A stretch of 64,000 bases of DNA from Rouxiella sp. S1S-2 (GCF_009208105.1 NZ_WFKL01000001.1:744001-808000); one strand, 5' to 3'; counted from the stretch's first letter, positions 18,243 through 29,858 are shown. Numbers and translations are program-made. Notes: generated by a model from the letters alone, not told the origin.

Positions 18243-20195
18243 TTGAGTGACATGGCGAAGAACCTGATTCTCTGGTTAGTCATCGCGGTTGTATTGATGT
18301 CTGTATTTCAGAGCTTTGGGCCCAGCGAGTCTAATGGCCGTAGGGTAGATTATTCTACCTTCATGTCCGAATTGACCCAAGACCAGATTCGTGAAGCGCG
18401 TATCAATGGACGTGAGATTAACGTTACCAAGAAAGACAGTAACAAATACACGACCTATATCCCTGTCAACGATCCAAAATTACTGGATACCCTGTTGACG
18501 AAGAATGTGAAAGTTGTTGGTGAGCCGCCTGAAGAGCCGAGCCTGCTGGCATCTATCTTTATTTCCTGGTTCCCGATGCTGTTGCTGATAGGGGTCTGGA
18601 TCTTCTTTATGCGGCAAATGCAGGGCGGCGGTGGCAAGGGCGCGATGTCCTTTGGCAAAAGCAAAGCCCGTATGCTGACGGAAGATCAAATCAAGACCAC
18701 TTTTGCCGACGTTGCAGGCTGTGACGAAGCCAAGGAAGAGGTGAGCGAGCTGGTAGATTACCTGCGCGAACCAAGCCGTTTCCAGAAACTGGGCGGTAAA
18801 ATTCCTAAAGGCGTGCTGATGGTGGGCCCGCCGGGTACCGGTAAAACCCTGCTGGCAAAAGCCATTGCCGGTGAAGCAAAGGTGCCATTCTTTACTATTT
18901 CAGGTTCCGACTTCGTTGAAATGTTCGTGGGTGTGGGTGCATCTCGTGTGCGTGACATGTTCGAACAGGCCAAGAAAGCGGCACCGTGCATCATCTTTAT
19001 CGATGAAATCGATGCTGTGGGTCGCCAACGCGGCGCCGGTTTGGGCGGTGGTCACGATGAACGTGAACAGACCCTGAACCAGATGCTGGTTGAGATGGAC
19101 GGTTTCGAAGGTAATGAAGGTATTATTGTTATCGCCGCAACTAACCGCCCAGACGTGCTTGACCCGGCGCTGTTGCGTCCAGGCCGCTTTGACCGTCAGG
19201 TAGTGGTTGGCTTGCCGGACGTGCGCGGACGTGAGCAGATCCTTAAAGTTCACATGCGTCGTGTTCCCCTGTCTCCGGATATTGATGCCGCGGTAATTGC
19301 GCGCGGTACTCCAGGATTCTCGGGTGCTGACCTGGCTAACTTGGTCAACGAAGCGGCTCTGTTCTCTGCACGTGGCAACAAGCGTGTCGTGTCGATGGTT
19401 GAGTTTGAAAAAGCCAAAGATAAAATCATGATGGGTGCAGAACGTCGCTCCATGGTGATGACAGAAGCGCAAAAAGAATCGACTGCCTACCACGAAGCGG
19501 GCCACGCAATTATTGGCTGGTTACTGAAAGACAAGGGTCACGACCCGGTTCATAAAGTAACGATTATCCCTCGTGGTCGCGCACTGGGTGTGACGTTCTT
19601 CCTGCCGGAAGGCGATGCAATCAGTGCCAGCCGTGAAAAACTTGAAAGTCAGATTTCCACGCTTTACGGCGGTCGTCTGGCAGAAGAGATTATTTACGGT
19701 GCGGGTAAAGTTTCTACCGGTGCATCTAACGACATTAAAGTGGCTACCTCGATTGCCCGTAACATGGTCACTCAGTGGGGCTTCTCCGAGAAACTGGGTC
19801 CACTTCTGTATGCAGAAGAAGAGGGCGAAGTATTCTTGGGTCGTTCTGTGGCGAAAGCCAAGCACATGTCTGATGAAACGGCACGTATTATCGACCAGGA
19901 AGTGAAGTTGTTAATCGAAGTCAACTATAAGCGCGCTCGTGAAATTCTGGATGCCAACATGGATATCCTGCATAACATGACAAAAGCGCTGATGACGTAC
20001 GAAACCATCGATGCTCCACAGATCGACGATCTGATGTTGCGTAAAGATGTGGTTCGTCCGCCAGCCGGTTGGGATGCTGCAAGCAGCACCGGTTCAGATG
20101 ACAACAATGGTACGCCTAAAGCGCCAACGCCTGTCGATGAGCCACGTACGCCTAATCCAGGTAATACGATGTGCGAGCAGTTCAGCGGCAAGTAA
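18243..20195 (+). CDS. ftsH: ATP-dependent zinc metalloprotease FtsH
   Basis: Essential membrane-anchored AAA+ protease that degrades LpxC, sigma-32 and misassembled membrane proteins. Two membrane segments (about residues 7-25 and 101-123) flank a periplasmic domain; the ATPase has Walker A GPPGTGKT and FIDEID, and the protease has the zinc motif HEAGH. The start is the TTG at 18243: GAGG at 18231-18234 is 8 bp away, whereas the in-frame ATG at 18252 (MAKNLILW) is 17 bp away. The 650-residue length is slightly above that of E. coli owing to small insertions after HEAGH and in the C-terminal tail. Confidence 0.97.
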   Translation: MSDMAKNLILWLVIAVVLMSVFQSFGPSESNGRRVDYSTFMSELTQDQIREARINGREINVTKKDSNKYTTYIPVNDPKLLDTLLTKNVKVVGEPPEEPSLLASIFISWFPMLLLIGVWIFFMRQMQGGGGKGAMSFGKSKARMLTEDQIKTTFADVAGCDEAKEEVSELVDYLREPSRFQKLGGKIPKGVLMVGPPGTGKTLLAKAIAGEAKVPFFTISGSDFVEMFVGVGASRVRDMFEQAKKAAPCIIFIDEIDAVGRQRGAGLGGGHDEREQTLNQMLVEMDGFEGNEGIIVIAATNRPDVLDPALLRPGRFDRQVVVGLPDVRGREQILKVHMRRVPLSPDIDAAVIARGTPGFSGADLANLVNEAALFSARGNKRVVSMVEFEKAKDKIMMGAERRSMVMTEAQKESTAYHEAGHAIIGWLLKDKGHDPVHKVTIIPRGRALGVTFFLPEGDAISASREKLESQISTLYGGRLAEEIIYGAGKVSTGASNDIKVATSIARNMVTQWGFSEKLGPLLYAEEEGEVFLGRSVAKAKHMSDETARIIDQEVKLLIEVNYKRAREILDANMDILHNMTKALMTYETIDAPQIDDLMLRKDVVRPPAGWDAASSTGSDDNNGTPKAPTPVDEPRTPNPGNTMCEQFSGK

Positions 20196-20241
20196 GTTGC
20201 TGATTGCAGGCTTTGCTTCAACAGTCTGTAGTGACTAAAAT

Positions 20242-20269
20242 AAAACCCCGGCCTCGACCGGGGTTTTTT
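20242..20269 (+). terminator. Terminator of rlmE-ftsH
   Basis: AAAACCCCGG and CCGGGGTTTT arms with loop CCTCGA, followed by a T-run, lie 47 bp after the ftsH stop and 40 bp before folP. Confidence 0.9.
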
Positions 20270-20308
20270 ACATATTGAGCCCATAAGAAGCATTACAGGA
20301 ACACAACC

Positions 20309-21145
20309 ATGCAGCTCACCGCGAACGGCAGCACCCTCAATCTCACCTTTCCTCAGGTTATGGGAATACTCAACGTCACTCCCGACTCGTTTTCCGACGG
20401 CGGTCGCCATAACAATCTTGATTTGGCGATAAAGCACGCCCATGAAATGATCGATGCGGGAGCCACTATCTTGGACATTGGCGGTGAGTCTACGCGACCC
20501 GGTGCGGCCGAAGTCAGTGATGATGAAGAGCTTTCACGGGTTGTGCCGGTGGTTGAGGCGCTTGCTCGCCGTTTTGACGTGTGGCTGTCGGTCGATACCT
20601 CTAAGGCCTCAGTCATTCGCGAATCTGCCGCGGCTGGCGTGCATTTGATTAACGATATTCGCTCGCTTCAGGAACCCGGTGCGATGCAGGCGGCGGCGGC
20701 GACGGGGCTTCCAGTTTGCCTGATGCATATGCAGGGTGACCCAAAAACAATGCAGCAGTCGCCGCATTACGACGATTTGATCGCTGAAGTTGATGGCTAT
20801 TTTGTGCAACATATTGCCCAGTGCCTTGAGGCGGGAATAGCGAAAGATAAATTGTTGCTCGACCCTGGGTTCGGTTTCGGTAAGAATTTACACCACAACT
20901 ATGAATTGCTGGCCAGACTGGCCGAATTCCACCATTTTGGGTTACCGCTACTCGTCGGCATGTCGAGAAAATCGATGATTGGCCAGCTGTTGCACGTTTC
21001 CCCTGAACAAAGAGTGGCAGGAAGCATTGCCTGCGCGGTGATTGCCGCCATGCAGGGTGCGCAGATTGTCAGAGTCCATGATGTCAAAGAAACGGTGCAA
21101 GCCATGCGTATCGTCGAAGCAACACTTTCAGCTAAGAAGGGATGA
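20309..21145 (+). CDS. folP: Dihydropteroate synthase
   Basis: Folate-pathway enzyme that condenses 6-hydroxymethyl-dihydropterin diphosphate with p-aminobenzoate; it is the target of sulfonamides. The 278-residue TIM-barrel protein shows both signature regions, VMGILNVTPDSFSDGG near residue 17 and DIGGESTRPGA near residue 56, plus the pterin-site SRKSMIGQLL segment. A terminator separates it from ftsH, so a promoter in the short spacer or read-through is needed. It is followed by glmM after 11 bp. Confidence 0.97.
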   Translation: MQLTANGSTLNLTFPQVMGILNVTPDSFSDGGRHNNLDLAIKHAHEMIDAGATILDIGGESTRPGAAEVSDDEELSRVVPVVEALARRFDVWLSVDTSKASVIRESAAAGVHLINDIRSLQEPGAMQAAAATGLPVCLMHMQGDPKTMQQSPHYDDLIAEVDGYFVQHIAQCLEAGIAKDKLLLDPGFGFGKNLHHNYELLARLAEFHHFGLPLLVGMSRKSMIGQLLHVSPEQRVAGSIACAVIAAMQGAQIVRVHDVKETVQAMRIVEATLSAKKG

Positions 21146-21156
21146 AAAAATAAATT

Positions 21157-22491
21157 ATGAGCGACCGTAAATACTTTGGTACAGACGGCATTCGTGGCAA
21201 AGTTGGCGATACCCCGATTACGCCTGATTTTGTATTAAAGCTCGGTTGGGCTGCGGGCAAAGTACTGGCTCGTCACAGCTTCGGCAAAGTGATTATCGGT
21301 AAAGATACCCGTATCTCAGGCTATATGCTGGAGTCTGCTCTTGAGGCGGGGCTTGCTGCCGCGGGGCTTTCAGCCTCATTCACCGGCCCAATGCCAACGC
21401 CGGCGATTGCATACCTGACCCGCACCTTCCGCGCTGAGGCAGGTATCGTCATTTCTGCTTCCCACAATCCGTATTACGACAACGGCATTAAATTTTTCTC
21501 GACCGACGGGACAAAGTTGCCGGATCACGTAGAGGAAGCCATCGAAGCCGAGATGGAAAAGCCGCTGACCTGTGTTGAGTCTGCCGAATTAGGTAAAGCC
21601 AGCCGTATTGTTGACGCTGCAGGCCGCTACATTGAATTTTGCAAAGGCACTTTTCCGGCTGAGCTTAGCCTAAGCGGATTAAAAATTGTTGTCGACTGCG
21701 CCAACGGCGCCACCTATCACATTGCACCCAGCGTCATGCGTGAACTGGGTGCCAAAGTGATTGCTATCGGCTGCGAGCCGGACGGCATGAACATCAATGA
21801 AGGCTGCGGGGCTACCGACGTGGCGTTATTACAGCAGCGCGTACTTGAAGAAAAGGCCGATCTGGGTCTGGCCTTTGACGGCGACGGCGACCGCATCATT
21901 ATGGTCGACCACGAAGGCAACAAGGTTGATGGCGACCAGATCCTCTACATCATTGCCCGGGAAGGCCTGCGTCAAGGCCAACTGCGCGGCGGTGTGGTCG
22001 GCACGCTGATGAGCAACATGGGCCTTGAGCTGGCACTCAAACAGTTGGGGATCCCTTTTGCTCGTGCTAAAGTCGGCGACCGTTACGTCCTTGAAAAATT
22101 GCAGGAAAAAGGCTGGCGCATCGGGGCTGAAAATTCCGGGCACGTTATTTTGCTCGACAAAACCACGACCGGCGACGGCATTGTGGCCGGTTTGCAAGTG
22201 CTTACTGCAATGGTCCGCAATCATATGACTTTGCACGACTTGTGCAGTGGCATGAAACTGCTGCCGCAGATTTTGGTTAACGTGCGCTTCTCCGGCGAGA
22301 GCGATCCACTGGAAGACGCAAACGTTAAAAGTATCACCGCAGACGTCGAAAAACAGTTGGCGGGTAAAGGTCGCGTGTTGTTGCGTAAATCTGGCACCGA
22401 GCCACTGATCCGCGTGATGGTCGAAGGTGAAGATGCCGTATTGGTTGAAAAACTGGCCAATCACATTGCCGATGCCGTAAAAGCCGTTTGA
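21157..22491 (+). CDS. glmM: Phosphoglucosamine mutase
   Basis: Converts glucosamine 6-phosphate to glucosamine 1-phosphate on the way to UDP-GlcNAc for murein and lipopolysaccharide. The 444-residue protein (445 in E. coli) begins with [13 protein letters not shown], has the phospho-serine loop [14 protein letters not shown] near residue 102, the metal-binding DGDGDR near 243 and the sugar-phosphate loop [12 protein letters not shown] near 410. It forms a tight pair with folP. Confidence 0.97.
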   Translation: MSDRKYFGTDGIRGKVGDTPITPDFVLKLGWAAGKVLARHSFGKVIIGKDTRISGYMLESALEAGLAAAGLSASFTGPMPTPAIAYLTRTFRAEAGIVISASHNPYYDNGIKFFSTDGTKLPDHVEEAIEAEMEKPLTCVESAELGKASRIVDAAGRYIEFCKGTFPAELSLSGLKIVVDCANGATYHIAPSVMRELGAKVIAIGCEPDGMNINEGCGATDVALLQQRVLEEKADLGLAFDGDGDRIIMVDHEGNKVDGDQILYIIAREGLRQGQLRGGVVGTLMSNMGLELALKQLGIPFARAKVGDRYVLEKLQEKGWRIGAENSGHVILLDKTTTGDGIVAGLQVLTAMVRNHMTLHDLCSGMKLLPQILVNVRFSGESDPLEDANVKSITADVEKQLAGKGRVLLRKSGTEPLIRVMVEGEDAVLVEKLANHIADAVKAV

Positions 22492-22780
22492 TTGACTGAC
22501 AGGGCAACATCGGCAAAGGTGTTGCCATGTCATTGCAATAATAAGAAAATATTGCTCGCAATTGATTATCTTATCGCCACTCTGGCGACAAAATGGCAGT
22601 ATTTGGCGCTTTTTTCTGCAATTGAACAATAAGCTGAAAATTGCCCTTGCACGAGCATAACGCTTTGGTTAGTATTCACACCCGCTTCAGTAGGTCCTTA
22701 AAGGTCTACGGCTAATCATAGTAAGAAGCTGGTGAGAAGCAATTAGCACGCGGTGAACCCGCAAGGATACAGGTACAACT

Positions 22781-23116
22781 ATGTACGATGCTCTTCTGGT
22801 GATTTTCCTTATCGTGGCAATCGGCCTTGTCGGTCTGGTTATGCTGCAACAAGGTAAAGGTGCAGATATGGGAGCCTCTTTCGGAGCAGGTGCATCTGGC
22901 ACGTTGTTCGGTTCGAGCGGTTCCGGTAACTTTATGACCCGCATGACGGCTATTTTGGCGGCGCTGTTCTTCGTCATTAGTTTGATCTTGGGGAACATGA
23001 GCACCAATAAAAGCCAAAAAGGCAGCGAGTGGGAAAATCTGGGTCAGCCAGTTAAATCTGAGCAGACTACTGCACCGGCAGCTCCTACAGGCCCAAGCAG
23101 CGATATTCCTAAGTAA
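22781..23116 (+). CDS. secG: Preprotein translocase subunit SecG
   Basis: Small subunit of the SecYEG channel. The 111-residue protein has two membrane segments (about 3-22 and 53-72) joined by a glycine-rich cytoplasmic loop (GKGADMGASFGAGASGTLFG) and a polar, proline- and alanine-rich tail. The start codon ATG at 22781 gives MYDALLVIFL, as in E. coli. The upstream 289 bp (22492-22780) after glmM show nothing recognisable except a possible own promoter region. tRNA-Leu follows 111 bp after the stop. Confidence 0.96.
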   Translation: MYDALLVIFLIVAIGLVGLVMLQQGKGADMGASFGAGASGTLFGSSGSGNFMTRMTAILAALFFVISLILGNMSTNKSQKGSEWENLGQPVKSEQTTAPAAPTGPSSDIPK

Positions 23117-23227
23117 GTTGTAGTTCAGTATCAGCAGCAAACATTGACGCCAGCGTCAGTGTAGAAGTAAAAAGTTTCTAACAATGGCAATTACTTGGAC
23201 AGTAAGTGCGATTGGGAAAAAAAGAGT

Positions 23228-23314
23228 GCCGAGGTGGTGGAATTGGTAGACACGCTACCTTGAGGTGGTAGTGCCCGAATGGGCTTACGGGTTCAAGTCC
23301 CGTCCTCGGTACCA
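23228..23314 (+). tRNA. leuU: tRNA-Leu (GAG)
   Basis: An 87-nt type II tRNA with a long variable arm. The acceptor stem GCCGAGG pairs with CCTCGGT, the anticodon loop TTGAGGT (23260-23266) carries GAG at 23262-23264, the T loop is GTTCAAGTC, and CCA is encoded. It follows secG as leuU does in E. coli. Confidence 0.97.
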
Positions 23315-23327
23315 ATCTTTTGATGAC

Positions 23328-23356
23328 TTGCATTCTTGCGGTTATCAGCGTAGTAT
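23328..23356 (+). promoter_or_regulatory. Promoter of the initiator tRNA gene
   Basis: TTGCAT (-35, 23328-23333) and TAGTAT (-10, 23351-23356) are separated by 17 bp and followed by a GC-containing discriminator, 49 bp before the mature tRNA. This fits a growth-rate-controlled stable RNA promoter. Confidence 0.55.
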
Positions 23357-23405
23357 TTTGCGGCATCAAGTCGCGACAATATGTACGCGTTACGTTGTTT
23401 TCGGA

Positions 23406-23482
<77 letters not shown>

Positions 23483-23610
23483 CTTTCCTCAAGTATTTGT
23501 TTTCAAATATACTGCTAGTATCTCCCTGGTGCTTCCGAGTATCCATTTGAAAAAAATCCTTTTGAAAGTGAGCCGAAGCCGCATTGCGGCAAATAGGGTC
23601 CAGTTGCATA

Positions 23611-23635
23611 AAGCCCCGATTTATCGGGGTTTTTT
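23611..23635 (+). terminator. Terminator between metY and rimP
   Basis: CCCCGA and TCGGGG arms (23614-23619, 23624-23629) with loop TTTA and six T form an intrinsic terminator inside the operon leader; nusA-infB expression would need partial read-through. Confidence 0.85.
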
Positions 23636-23657
23636 GTTATTTGGCAACAGAATCACT

Positions 23658-23678
23658 GGGCTATTAGGCCCTTTTTTT
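23658..23678 (+). terminator. Second hairpin with T-run just before rimP
   Basis: GGGC and GCCC arms (23658-23661, 23668-23671) with a 6-base loop are followed by seven T, ending 17 bp before the rimP start. The stem is short; it may be an attenuator tied to the operon's autoregulation. Confidence 0.5.
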
Positions 23679-23695
23679 ATGTCTTGGGGGTGGAC

Positions 23696-24148
23696 TTGTC
23701 CACATTAGAACAAAAATTAACAGAGATGATTTCAGCGCCGGTCGAAGCATTAGGTTTCGAGCTGGTAGGTATTGAGTTCGTTCGAGCTCGCCAATCGACA
23801 CTACGCATCTATATTGATAGTGAAGACGGGATCAACGTTGATGATTGTGCTGATGTCAGCCACCAGGTTAGCGCTGTACTCGAAGTAGAAGACCCGATTA
23901 CCGTTGCCTACAATCTGGAAGTTTCCTCCCCGGGCCTCGACCGCCCTATGTTCACCGCCGCTCATTATCAACGTTTCCTCGGTGATGAAGTCAGCGTGGT
24001 ATTGCGTATGGCAATGCAGAACCGCCGCAAATGGCAGGGAATAATCAAGGCTGTCGAAGGCGAAATGATCACGGTTACGGTGGATGGTAAAGACGAAGTG
24101 TTCGCACTGAGCAACATCCAGAAGGCGAACCTGGTACCCCACTTTTAA
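23696..24148 (+). CDS. rimP: Ribosome maturation factor RimP
   Basis: 30S assembly factor that helps proteins bind near the central pseudoknot of 16S rRNA. The TTG at 23696 is chosen: the G-rich GGGGGTGG just upstream is a good ribosome site and the product ([11 protein letters not shown]) has 150 residues, as in E. coli. The domain marks [11 protein letters not shown] and [13 protein letters not shown] are present. It is the first protein gene of the nusA-infB operon, 21 bp before nusA. Confidence 0.95.
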   Translation: MSTLEQKLTEMISAPVEALGFELVGIEFVRARQSTLRIYIDSEDGINVDDCADVSHQVSAVLEVEDPITVAYNLEVSSPGLDRPMFTAAHYQRFLGDEVSVVLRMAMQNRRKWQGIIKAVEGEMITVTVDGKDEVFALSNIQKANLVPHF

Positions 24149-24169
24149 AGTTAGGATGAGGCAACGAGG

Positions 24170-25678
24170 ATGAATAAAGAAATTCTGGCTGTTGTAGAAG
24201 CAGTTTCGAATGAAAAGTCCCTTCCGCGCGAGAAAATTTTTGAAGCGCTGGAAACTGCATTGTCGACAGCGACCAAGAAAAAGTACGAGCAGGAAATCGA
24301 AGTTCGCGTCACCATTGACCGTAAAACCGGCGACTTTGACACCTTCCGCCGCTGGGTAGCTGTAAATGAAGTTACCCAACCGACGCGCGAAATTACGCTT
24401 GAAGCTGCTCAATACGAAGATCCTTCCATTGAATTGGGCGACTACGTCGAAGATCAAATCGAATCCGTCACCTTTGACCGTATCACCACGCAGACTGCAA
24501 AACAGGTTATCGTACAGAAAGTACGTGAAGCTGAACGTGCAATGGTGGTCGACGCGTTCCGTGAACAGGAAGGCGAGATCGTTACCGGCGTAGTTAAAAA
24601 AGTTAACCGTGACAGCATTGCCCTGGATTTGGGTAGCAACGCTGAAGCCGTGATCCTTCGTGAAGACATGTTGCCACGCGAGAACTTCCGCTCAGGTGAC
24701 CGTATTCGCGGCGTACTTTACGCTGTGCGCCCTGAAGCTCGCGGTGCTCAACTGTTTGTGAGCCGTTCACGTAACGAGATGCTGGTTGAACTGTTCCGCA
24801 TCGAAGTACCAGAAATCGGCGAAGAACTCATTGAAATCAAAGCCGCAGCCCGCGATCCGGGTTCACGTGCCAAGATTGCAGTGAAAACTAACGATAAGCG
24901 TATCGACCCTGTTGGTGCTTGTGTCGGTATGCGCGGTGCGCGCGTTCAGGCCGTTTCCAGTGAACTGGGCGGTGAACGTATCGATATCATCCTTTGGGAT
25001 GACAATCCTGCGCAATTTGTTATCAACGCCATGGCGCCGGCAGACGTCGCGTCAATCGTTGTTGATGAAGACAAGTGCACCATGGATATCGCCGTTGAAG
25101 CCAGCAACCTGGCACAGGCGATCGGCCGTAACGGCCAAAACGTACGTTTAGCTTCTCAACTGTTGAAACAGCACCGTGGTGACGACAAGTGGGAACTGAA
25201 CGTGATGACGGCAGACGACCTGCAGGCCAAACATCAGGCCGAGGCGCATGCTGCAATTGAGACCTTCACCAAATACCTGGCAATCGACGAAGATTTCGCG
25301 ACTGTTCTGGTTGAAGAAGGTTTCTCTACCCTCGAAGAGCTGGCTTACGTGCCGGTGAACGAGTTGTTAGAAATCGATGGTCTGGACGAAGACACGGTAG
25401 ATGCGCTGCGCGAACGTGCGAAAGAAGCGCTGACCACCCTGGCCCTTGCACAGGAAGAAAGTCTCGGTGACAACAAGCCTGCTGAGGACCTGCTGAATCT
25501 TGCAGGTTTGGAACGCAGCATGGCGTTTAAACTGGCAGCAATCGGTGTTTGCACGCTGGAAGATCTTGCCGAGCAGGGTGTCGACGATCTGGCAGATATT
25601 GAAGGTCTTAATGACGAGCAGGCTGGTGAATTAATCATGGCCGCACGTAATATCTGTTGGTTTGGCGACAATGCGTAA
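24170..25678 (+). CDS. nusA: Transcription termination/antitermination factor NusA
   Basis: Pausing, termination and antitermination factor bound to RNA polymerase. The 502-residue protein (495 in E. coli) has the N-terminal polymerase-binding domain (1-125), S1 domain (from [15 protein letters not shown] near 137), tandem KH domains ([14 protein letters not shown] and [18 protein letters not shown]) and the two acidic helix-hairpin-helix repeats that contact the alpha subunit and lambda N (about 365-425 and 440-495). The operon context is canonical. Confidence 0.97.
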   Translation: MNKEILAVVEAVSNEKSLPREKIFEALETALSTATKKKYEQEIEVRVTIDRKTGDFDTFRRWVAVNEVTQPTREITLEAAQYEDPSIELGDYVEDQIESVTFDRITTQTAKQVIVQKVREAERAMVVDAFREQEGEIVTGVVKKVNRDSIALDLGSNAEAVILREDMLPRENFRSGDRIRGVLYAVRPEARGAQLFVSRSRNEMLVELFRIEVPEIGEELIEIKAAARDPGSRAKIAVKTNDKRIDPVGACVGMRGARVQAVSSELGGERIDIILWDDNPAQFVINAMAPADVASIVVDEDKCTMDIAVEASNLAQAIGRNGQNVRLASQLLKQHRGDDKWELNVMTADDLQAKHQAEAHAAIETFTKYLAIDEDFATVLVEEGFSTLEELAYVPVNELLEIDGLDEDTVDALRERAKEALTTLALAQEESLGDNKPAEDLLNLAGLERSMAFKLAAIGVCTLEDLAEQGVDDLADIEGLNDEQAGELIMAARNICWFGDNA

Positions 25679-25702
25679 TCAACTGTAGCAGGAAGGAACA
25701 GC

Positions 25703-28402
25703 ATGACAGATGTAACCGTAAAATCGCTGGCAGCGGAGATTCAAACTCCGGTCGATCGCCTGGTACAGCAATTTGCTGACGCAGGGATTGACAAGTCTGA
25801 AGCTGACTCTGTCACCCAGCATGAAAAAGAAACACTGTTGGCGCATTTGAATGGTGGAAATTCGAATGCGACAAACAAACTGACGTTACAACGCAAAACG
25901 CGTAGTACACTTAATGTTCCGAGCACCGGCGGGAAGAGTAAATCGGTGCAAATCGAGGTCCGCAAGAAACGCACTTATGTTAAACGTGATATGACCGAGG
26001 CAGAACTTGCCCAGGCCGAAGCGGAAGAGCAGGCAAAGCGTGAAGCGGAAGAACAGGCTCAGCGTGAAGCACAAGAGCAGGCCCAGCAAGTGGCCGCTCA
26101 GGAAAAAGCTAAACGTGAAGCCGCTGAGCAAGCCAAACGTGAGGCCGCTGATAAAGCTAAGCGTGACGCAGCGGAAAAAGATAAAGTGACGAATCAACAT
26201 ACCGACGAAGTAACCAAGCCAGCTCAGGCAGAAAAAGCACGCCGTGAAGCCGAAGCCGCTGAACTTAAGCGCAAAGCGGAACAAGAAGCACTGCGTAAAA
26301 TCGAAGAGAATGCCAAGCGTGTAGCTGAAGAAGCTCGCAAAATGGCTGACTCAGGCGTATGGACTGAAGCGCCAGCGCCAAGCGAAGCCGAAGCTGAAAC
26401 TGCGGACTATCATGTGACGACTTCACAGCACGCACGTGCTGCAGAAGATGAGAATGATGCCAAAGTTGAAGGCGAACGCCGCACCCGTTCACGCGGTGGT
26501 AAAGCGACCAAGCAGAAGAAAGGCAATAAACTGTCTGAATCTAAAGCCGATCGCGAAGAAGCCCGTGCCGTTGGCCGTGGTGGTAAAGGCAAGCGCAAAC
26601 CAAGCACGCTGCAGCAGAGCTTTAACAAGCCTGTCGTTGCCGTGAACCGCGACGTTGTCGTGGGCGAAACCATTACCGTTGCCGAATTGGCAAACAAAAT
26701 GGCAGTCAAAGGTTCTCAGGTCATCAAAACGATGATGAAACTGGGCGCCATGGCCACCATCAACCAGGTTATCGATCAGGAAACTGCTCAGCTGGTTGCT
26801 GAAGAAATGGGTCACAAAGTTATCCTGCGTCGTGAAAACGAGCTGGAAGAAGCGCTGATGAGCGACCGTGACACCGCTTCAGCTGCTGCTGAACCGCGTG
26901 CGCCAGTCGTCACCATCATGGGTCACGTTGACCACGGTAAAACCTCTTTGCTCGACTACATTCGTTCAACGAAAGTAGCTGCAGGCGAAGCGGGCGGCAT
27001 TACACAGCACATCGGTGCTTATCATGTTGAAACCGAAAACGGCATGATAACCTTCCTCGATACCCCTGGACACGCCGCGTTTACTTCAATGCGTGCTCGT
27101 GGTGCCAAGGCTACCGACATCGTTGTTCTGGTTGTTTCTGCTGATGACGGCGTGATGCCACAAACCATCGAAGCCGTACAACATGCGAAAGCAGCTGGCG
27201 TGCCTATCGTGGTTGCGGTGAACAAAGTTGATAAGCCAGACGCTGATCCAGAGCGCGTTAAAACCGAACTTTCTCAGTATGGCGTTATGCCAGAAGAGTG
27301 GGGCGGCGAATCTCAGTTCATCCACGTATCTGCGAAAGCCGGTACCGGTATCGACGAACTGTTGAACGCCATCCTGCTGCAAGCTGAAGTTCTGGAATTG
27401 CAGGCCGTTCGCACCGGCATGGCAAGCGGCGTTGTTATCGAATCCTTCCTTGATAAAGGTCGTGGCCCAGTGGCTACCGTGCTGGTTCAGGAAGGTACGC
27501 TGAACAAGGGTGATATTATCCTGTGTGGCTTCGAATACGGCCGTGTGCGTGCGATGCGTGACGAAATGGGTCGCGACATCACCTCTGCGGGTCCTTCTAT
27601 CCCTGTCGAAGTTCTGGGTCTGTCCAGCGTTCCGGCTGCGGGTGATGAAGTTACCGTCGTTCGTGATGAGAAGAAAGCGCGTGAAGTTGCGCTGTATCGT
27701 CAAGGTAAGTTCCGCGAAGTTAAACTGGCTCGCCAGCAGAAATCTAAACTGGAAAACATGTTTGCGAACATGACCGAAGGCGAAGTTTCTGAGCTTAACA
27801 TCGTGTTGAAATCTGACGTGCAGGGTTCTTGCGAAGCTATCTCTGATGCGCTGCAGAATCTGTCAACTGCAGAAGTTAAAGTCAAAATTGTGGGTATGGG
27901 CGTAGGTGGTATCACCGAAACCGACGCAACGCTGGCTGCCGCTTCTCGCGCAATCATCCTTGGCTTTAACGTGCGTGCCGATGCATCTGCTCGCCGCGTC
28001 GTTGAAAACGAAAGCCTGGATCTGCGTTACTACTCCGTGATCTATAACCTGATTGATGAAGTCAAACAGGCGATGAGCGGTATGTTGGCACCAGAATACA
28101 AACAGCAAATCATTGGTCTGGCTGAAGTTCGTGACGTGTTCAAGTCACCGAAATTTGGCGCTATCGCAGGCTGTATGGTTACTGAAGGTATGATTAAACG
28201 TAATAACCCAATCCGCGTTCTGCGTGACAACGTGGTTATCTATGAAGGCGAGCTGGAATCTCTGCGCCGCTTCAAAGATGACGTTAACGAAGTCCGTAAC
28301 GGCATGGAATGTGGTATCGGCGTTAAGAACTACAACGACGTGCGCCCTGGCGATGTTATCGAAGTATTCGAAATCATCGAAATCAAGCGCACCATCGCTT
28401 AA
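25703..28402 (+). CDS. infB: Translation initiation factor IF-2
   Basis: GTPase that brings initiator tRNA to the 30S subunit and promotes 50S joining. The 899-residue protein (890 in E. coli) has an N-terminal IF2_N domain, a long charged helical linker of [12 protein letters not shown] repeats (about 100-210), a second N-domain, and the G domain with [17 protein letters not shown] and NKVDKPD, followed by domains that bind the fMet end. The GTG at 26186 (V162) corresponds to the internal start of the shorter IF2-2 form; the codon matching the third E. coli start is GTA (V170). Confidence 0.98.
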   Translation: MTDVTVKSLAAEIQTPVDRLVQQFADAGIDKSEADSVTQHEKETLLAHLNGGNSNATNKLTLQRKTRSTLNVPSTGGKSKSVQIEVRKKRTYVKRDMTEAELAQAEAEEQAKREAEEQAQREAQEQAQQVAAQEKAKREAAEQAKREAADKAKRDAAEKDKVTNQHTDEVTKPAQAEKARREAEAAELKRKAEQEALRKIEENAKRVAEEARKMADSGVWTEAPAPSEAEAETADYHVTTSQHARAAEDENDAKVEGERRTRSRGGKATKQKKGNKLSESKADREEARAVGRGGKGKRKPSTLQQSFNKPVVAVNRDVVVGETITVAELANKMAVKGSQVIKTMMKLGAMATINQVIDQETAQLVAEEMGHKVILRRENELEEALMSDRDTASAAAEPRAPVVTIMGHVDHGKTSLLDYIRSTKVAAGEAGGITQHIGAYHVETENGMITFLDTPGHAAFTSMRARGAKATDIVVLVVSADDGVMPQTIEAVQHAKAAGVPIVVAVNKVDKPDADPERVKTELSQYGVMPEEWGGESQFIHVSAKAGTGIDELLNAILLQAEVLELQAVRTGMASGVVIESFLDKGRGPVATVLVQEGTLNKGDIILCGFEYGRVRAMRDEMGRDITSAGPSIPVEVLGLSSVPAAGDEVTVVRDEKKAREVALYRQGKFREVKLARQQKSKLENMFANMTEGEVSELNIVLKSDVQGSCEAISDALQNLSTAEVKVKIVGMGVGGITETDATLAAASRAIILGFNVRADASARRVVENESLDLRYYSVIYNLIDEVKQAMSGMLAPEYKQQIIGLAEVRDVFKSPKFGAIAGCMVTEGMIKRNNPIRVLRDNVVIYEGELESLRRFKDDVNEVRNGMECGIGVKNYNDVRPGDVIEVFEIIEIKRTIA
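26186..26188 (+). promoter_or_regulatory. Candidate internal start codon of IF2-2
   Basis: The GTG of residue 162, after GGAAAAAG, aligns with the E. coli IF2-2 start (VSNQQ versus VTNQH). Use of this start is inferred from alignment by eye. Confidence 0.5.
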
Positions 28403-28434
28403 CGTTTTACGTTTTCGATTACATCCAGAACCAT

Positions 28435-28455
28435 TGGGGGGCCTTGCGCCCCCTT
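28435..28455 (+). terminator. Intra-operon hairpin between infB and rbfA
   Basis: A G5/C5 stem with a small loop, without a proper T-run, lies about 35 bp after infB. It may attenuate or mark a processing point instead of ending the transcript. Confidence 0.4.
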
Positions 28456-28500
28456 ATTTGTCTGATGCATGGTTGAAGTAAAAGTTTGGAGTAATAAATT

Positions 28501-28914
28501 ATGGCTAAAGAATTCAGCCGTACCCAACGCGTCTCCCAAGAGATGCAAAAAGAAATTGCTATTATCCTGCAGCGTGAAGTGAAAGACCCGCGCGTAGGCA
28601 TGGCAACGGTTTCCGGCGTAGAAGTTTCCCGCGACCTGGCGTATGCCAAAGTATTCGTGACATTTTTAGACGTGCTGACCACTGAGCCTCAGGATCCTGA
28701 CCGCGTTAAAAACGGAATTAAGGCCCTGCAGGATGCTCAAGGTTTCATCCGCACCCTGATTGGTAAAGCTATGCGTTTGCGCGTAGTACCAGAGCTGACT
28801 TTCGCCTACGACGACTCTTTAGTTGAAGGTATGCGCATGTCTAACCTGGTCACCAACGTCGTGAAAAATGATGCTGAACGTCGTTCTGCAGCAGGCGACG
28901 ACGAGGAATCCTAA
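28501..28914 (+). CDS. rbfA: 30S ribosome-binding factor RbfA
   Basis: Cold-adaptation factor that binds 30S precursors near the 5' helix of 16S rRNA. The 137-residue protein (133 in E. coli) has the KH-like fold with [19 protein letters not shown] near residue 23 and [15 protein letters not shown] near 95. GGAG precedes the ATG by several bases. Its TAA shares a base with the truB start (TAATG), which implies coupled translation. Confidence 0.97.
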   Translation: MAKEFSRTQRVSQEMQKEIAIILQREVKDPRVGMATVSGVEVSRDLAYAKVFVTFLDVLTTEPQDPDRVKNGIKALQDAQGFIRTLIGKAMRLRVVPELTFAYDDSLVEGMRMSNLVTNVVKNDAERRSAAGDDEES

Positions 28915-29858
28915 TGAGTCGTCCACGTCGCCGCGGTCGTGATATTCACGGCGTTCTGTTACTGGATAAGTCACTGGGTCTGTCTTCAAACGATGCGTTG
29001 CAAAAGGTAAAACGCCTTTATAACGCCAATCGCGCGGGGCATACCGGTGCGTTGGATCCTCTGGCAACCGGCATGCTGCCGCTGTGCCTGGGTGAAGCGA
29101 CCAAGTTTTCACGTTTTCTGCTCGACTCCGACAAGCGTTACCGCGTGATTGCCCGCATGGGCCAGCGTACTGATACCTCTGACGCAGAAGGTCAGATCAT
29201 TTCAGAACGCCCTGTCACCTTTACCGAAGCCGAGTTGCAGGCTGCCCTCAATAGTTTCCGTGGTGAGACGCAGCAAATCCCTTCGATGTATTCAGCATTG
29301 AAATACCAAGGCCGTAAACTTTATGAGTATGCGCGCGAAGGGATAGAGGTTCCGCGTGAATCGCGCAGTATCACAGTCTATGAGCTACAGTTCATTCGCT
29401 GGGAAGGCGATGAAGTCGAGCTGGAGATCCACTGTTCGAAGGGCACTTATATTCGCACCATCGTTGATGACCTGGGTGAAAAACTCGGTTGTGGTGCGCA
29501 CGTATCCTTCCTACGCCGCCTGCAGGTGGCGACCTACCCGTCTGAGCGTATGGTCACCATGGAACAGCTGCAGGAGCTGATTGCCAAAGCCGAAGCTGAG
29601 GGTATCGAACCGCGTTTACTGCTCGATCCTCTGCTGTTGCCGATGGACAGCCCGTGTGAAGATTTTCCCGAAGTCAATTTGCTGCCCTTCGTGGCGGGTT
29701 ATGTCAAGCAGGGTCAGCCAGTGCAGGCCTCTGGTGTACCGCTTTCCGGCCTGGTGCGCATGACTGAAGGTGAAGAGAGAAAGTTCATCGGTGTAGGTGA
29801 AATCGATGATCAAGGCCGCGTTGCTCCCAAGCGCCTGGTCGTAGAGTACCCTGAGTAA
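28914..29858 (+). CDS. truB: tRNA pseudouridine(55) synthase TruB
   Basis: Makes pseudouridine 55 in the T loop of almost all tRNAs and also acts as a tRNA-folding chaperone. The 314-residue protein equals the E. coli length. The catalytic aspartate lies in [18 protein letters not shown] near residue 48 and a C-terminal PUA domain follows from about residue 250. Start overlaps rbfA by one base. Confidence 0.97.
   Translation: MSRPRRRGRDIHGVLLLDKSLGLSSNDALQKVKRLYNANRAGHTGALDPLATGMLPLCLGEATKFSRFLLDSDKRYRVIARMGQRTDTSDAEGQIISERPVTFTEAELQAALNSFRGETQQIPSMYSALKYQGRKLYEYAREGIEVPRESRSITVYELQFIRWEGDEVELEIHCSKGTYIRTIVDDLGEKLGCGAHVSFLRRLQVATYPSERMVTMEQLQELIAKAEAEGIEPRLLLDPLLLPMDSPCEDFPEVNLLPFVAGYVKQGQPVQASGVPLSGLVRMTEGEERKFIGVGEIDDQGRVAPKRLVVEYPE

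Noticed and set aside
21829..22629. Long minus-strand open frame across glmM
   Set aside because: Antisense shadow of glmM; low-complexity translation, no family resemblance.
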